This document shows, piece after piece, positions 63,743-64,000 of a DNA stretch of 64,000 nt. Below the pieces are notes generated by a model that saw only the letters and a program-made list of their open reading frames with translations, ran no database searches and was not told the DNA's origin. Each line of letters starts with the position of its first letter. Position 1 is the stretch's first letter. The translations under genes were made by a program, and so were the position numbers. This DNA is from Pseudomonas sp. NFACC02 (lineage in GTDB: Bacteria; Pseudomonadota; Gammaproteobacteria; Pseudomonadales; Pseudomonadaceae): NCBI RefSeq assembly GCF_900110765.1, contig NZ_FOEO01000001.1, positions 186,001 through 250,000 on the forward strand, given 5' to 3'.

Positions 63743-64000
63743 CTACAACGCTTTTTGCCAGAACAGCGCTCTGCCCATTTGCGGGTCGAGTTGATAGTCG
63801 GAAAACCCGAGTTTGCGGTAGGCGCCGAGCGCTACTTCATTGCCTTCGAGCACCTCAAGGGTCATTTTGCAGCAGCCGCGTTGACGGGCGATCTCTTCGA
63901 CCTTGGCCAGCATTTTCTGGCTGATGCCCTGCCCTCGTGCGCTGGCAATGACGGCGACATCGTGGATGTTCACCAGGGGCCGGCAGGCAAAGGTAGAAAA
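63743..64000 (-). CDS. GNAT acetyltransferase, 5' truncated
   Basis: The C-terminal 85 residues are visible; the frame continues past 64000 without a stop. Acetyl-CoA loop pattern in SARGQGISQKMLAKVEEIAR (Q/R-x-x-G-x-G/S), then CCKMTLEVLEGNEVALGAYR and KLGF, the usual GNAT end. The substrate is unknown. A GTG at 63973 could be misread as the start, but the N-terminal half of the fold lies outside the window. Confidence 0.87.
   Translation of the reverse strand, partial: FSTFACRPLVNIHDVAVIASARGQGISQKMLAKVEEIARQRGCCKMTLEVLEGNEVALGAYRKLGFSDYQLDPQMGRALFWQKAL

Overview
The window is a 64 kb piece of a Pseudomonas chromosome, most likely from the P. fluorescens group or a close relative. The evidence is the gene content: an MvaT/MvaU-type H-NS analogue, a MexEF-OprN-type efflux operon, AhpCF, the Pseudomonas-type gnd-zwf pair, many small Pseudomonas-specific proteins and REP-like palindromes. 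Both ends cut genes (mltA on the left, a GNAT acetyltransferase on the right). I saw no rRNA, tRNA, CRISPR array, IS element or prophage.

Layout. 1-6.2 kb: mltA, an MFS exporter behind a PtxS/LacI-type palindrome, a MarR regulator, a trio of small stress-type proteins and pgm. 6.4-14.9 kb: a nuclease-helicase fusion, a MocR-type regulator preceded by an unrecognised PP-loop ATPase gene with a 42-bp-spaced direct repeat upstream, and a quinone-oxidoreductase-like gene divergent from a LysR gene. 15.0-24.3 kb: a five-gene CoA-thioester catabolic operon (acyl-CoA dehydrogenase, CaiB CoA-transferase, enoyl-CoA hydratase, 3-hydroxyacyl-CoA dehydrogenase, thiolase) with a divergent LysR regulator and an MHS-type importer, apparently a complete uptake and beta-oxidation route for an unknown carboxylic acid.

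24.2-33.4 kb is the most distinctive part: an aldoxime-nitrile pathway. It has an AraC regulator, heme aldoxime dehydratase, an outer-membrane channel, an amidase, a cobalt-type nitrile hydratase (alpha, beta, accessory protein), a stand-alone CbiM-like cobalt permease and then a soluble PAS-PAS chemoreceptor. Aldoxime would become nitrile, amide and finally acid. Two pairs of near-identical 19-bp boxes with 21-bp period sit before the dehydratase and before the amidase. Each pair is followed at exactly the same distance by a -10-like GATAnn hexamer, which is good sequence evidence for a two-promoter AraC regulon.

33.7-64 kb is mostly core or conserved Pseudomonas sequence: mexEF-oprN-type efflux, a TPR protein, an MvaT-family silencer, gloA, ahpCF with OxyR-like half-sites, a chromosomal KfrA-like protein, a hybrid histidine kinase, gor, galU, several tiny proteins and lipoproteins, alkB, a gnd-zwf-HAD-GH15 carbohydrate operon, cptA (LPS phosphoethanolamine transferase) and a TerC/CBS membrane protein.

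Functions are inferred from motifs and remembered family sequences; no search was run.
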